Of a DNA stretch of 64,000 nucleotides, positions 63,350 to 64,000 are shown one piece after another. Both the position numbers and the translations under genes were made by a program. The stretch's first letter is position 1. Every line of letters starts with the position of its first letter. The DNA is from Bradyrhizobium sp. CCBAU 53351 (GTDB lineage: Bacteria; Pseudomonadota; Alphaproteobacteria; Rhizobiales; Xanthobacteraceae), in the NCBI RefSeq assembly GCF_015291745.1, contig NZ_CP030059.1, positions 3,313,501 to 3,377,500 of the forward strand, written 5' to 3'. A model generated the notes under the pieces. It saw nothing but the letters and a program-made list of their open reading frames with translations, ran no database searches and had not been told where the DNA came from.

Positions 63350-64000
63350 ATGAGCTTTGAGACTGCAGGTTATCAACTGGCGCCGGTGCTGCCCGAGATC
63401 GTGCTGGCGATCGGCGCCATGGCTCTGCTGATGCTGGGCGCCTATCGCGGGCAGGGGACGACCGGCGCGATCACCTCGCTGGCCGTGGTGCTCCTGGTCG
63501 TGGTCGGCGTGCTCGAATACATGCTGCCCGCGGGCAAGCAGGTGACCTTCGGCGGCAGCTTCATCGTCGACGATTTCGCGCGCTTCATGAAGATCCTGGC
63601 CCTGATCGGCTCGGCGGTGACGCTGGTGCTGTCGACCGAGTTCCTGTCGGATCCGTCGCGCCGCATCTTCGAATATTCCATCCTGGTGCTGCTTTCGACG
63701 CTCGGCATGATGGTGCTGATCTCGGCCGGCGATCTGATCTCGCTCTATCTCGGCCTCGAGCTGATGTCGCTGGCGCTCTACGTCGTCGCCGCCTCCAACC
63801 GCGACAACGCCAAGTCCACCGAAGCCGGCTTGAAGTATTTCGTCCTCGGCGCGCTGTCCTCGGGCATGCTGCTCTACGGCGCCTCGCTGATCTACGGCTT
63901 CACCGGCACGGTCAGCTTCACCGGCATCGCCGCGGCGGCGACGGTCTCGAATGTCGGCCTGGTGTTTGGCTTGGTCTTCCTGCTCGTCGGCCTCTGCTTC
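63350..64000 (+). CDS. nuoN: NADH-quinone oxidoreductase subunit N, 3' end beyond window
   Basis: First 217 codons of the third antiporter-like subunit; the family is about 475-490 residues, so over half is missing. Seen are the N-terminal helices (APVLPEIVLAIGAMALLMLGAY), the key Glu-bearing segment SLYLGLELMSLALYVVAASN and the EAGLKYFVLGALSSGMLLYGAS helix. The start at 63350 is 22 bases after nuoM. This is the expected last nuo gene. Confidence 0.97.
   Translation, partial: MSFETAGYQLAPVLPEIVLAIGAMALLMLGAYRGQGTTGAITSLAVVLLVVVGVLEYMLPAGKQVTFGGSFIVDDFARFMKILALIGSAVTLVLSTEFLSDPSRRIFEYSILVLLSTLGMMVLISAGDLISLYLGLELMSLALYVVAASNRDNAKSTEAGLKYFVLGALSSGMLLYGASLIYGFTGTVSFTGIAAAATVSNVGLVFGLVFLLVGLCF

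Overview
The window is 64 kb of GC-rich chromosome whose gene content and order point to an alphaproteobacterium of the Bradyrhizobium/Nitrobacteraceae group. The supporting signs are a heme A synthase, a glnB-glnA pair behind a sigma-54-like promoter, tRNA-Leu-tig-clpP-clpX-lon in a row, a full 14-subunit nuo operon, and several dispersed palindromic intergenic repeats of the kind common in that group. The genus is an inference from gene content, not a computed placement. Most of the window is core genome; no insertion sequence, integrase, prophage or CRISPR array was seen.

Layout. 1-10 kb: 3' part of ctaA, a sulfur-assimilation enzyme (metY), an enoyl-CoA hydratase/CoA-binding protein pair, a thioesterase, the ribosomal operon rplM-rpsI, a membrane diguanylate cyclase and a PerM-type permease. 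10-21 kb: a class-I glutamine amidotransferase hydrolase, a repeat-rich gap, a class III nucleotide cyclase with a Cys cluster, a GlxA-type regulator divergent from a tautomerase, a periplasmic asparaginase, glnA and glnB, the NAD(P)HX repair enzyme, and a degenerate multicopper oxidase. 21-29 kb: tRNA-Leu and the protein quality-control block tig, clpP, clpX, lon, then tRNA-Val. 29-38.9 kb: an acyltransferase, a methyltransferase and a tightly overlapped heavy-metal efflux operon (small His-rich protein, czcC, czcB, czcA, CDF transporter). 39-48.5 kb: a 24-residue membrane peptide plus a membrane protein, pepT, an HU-like protein, tRNA-Asp, an MFS/Rieske oxygenase pair divergent from a MarR regulator with an excellent operator, and a TonB siderophore receptor. 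49.2-64 kb: nuoA to nuoN (nuoN cut by the window edge).

How it fits together. Nitrogen control (PII, glutamine synthetase, asparaginase) clusters at 15-18 kb. Proteostasis genes cluster at 21-28 kb. The Rieske oxygenase, MFS transporter and MarR regulator form a self-contained aromatic-compound module. The efflux operon is a complete CBA pump plus an inner-membrane CDF exporter.

Most unusual points. The nuo operon carries two extra genes: an FkbM-family methyltransferase fused by a TGATG junction to the end of nuoD, and a 68-residue membrane protein joined in the same way to nuoE. NuoL also carries a histidine-rich N-terminal insertion. These are the best candidates for an undescribed accessory to complex I. 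Next in interest are the cyclase with a Cys cluster and a hairpin over its ribosome binding site, the small-peptide/membrane-protein pair, and the small His-rich protein leading the metal efflux operon.
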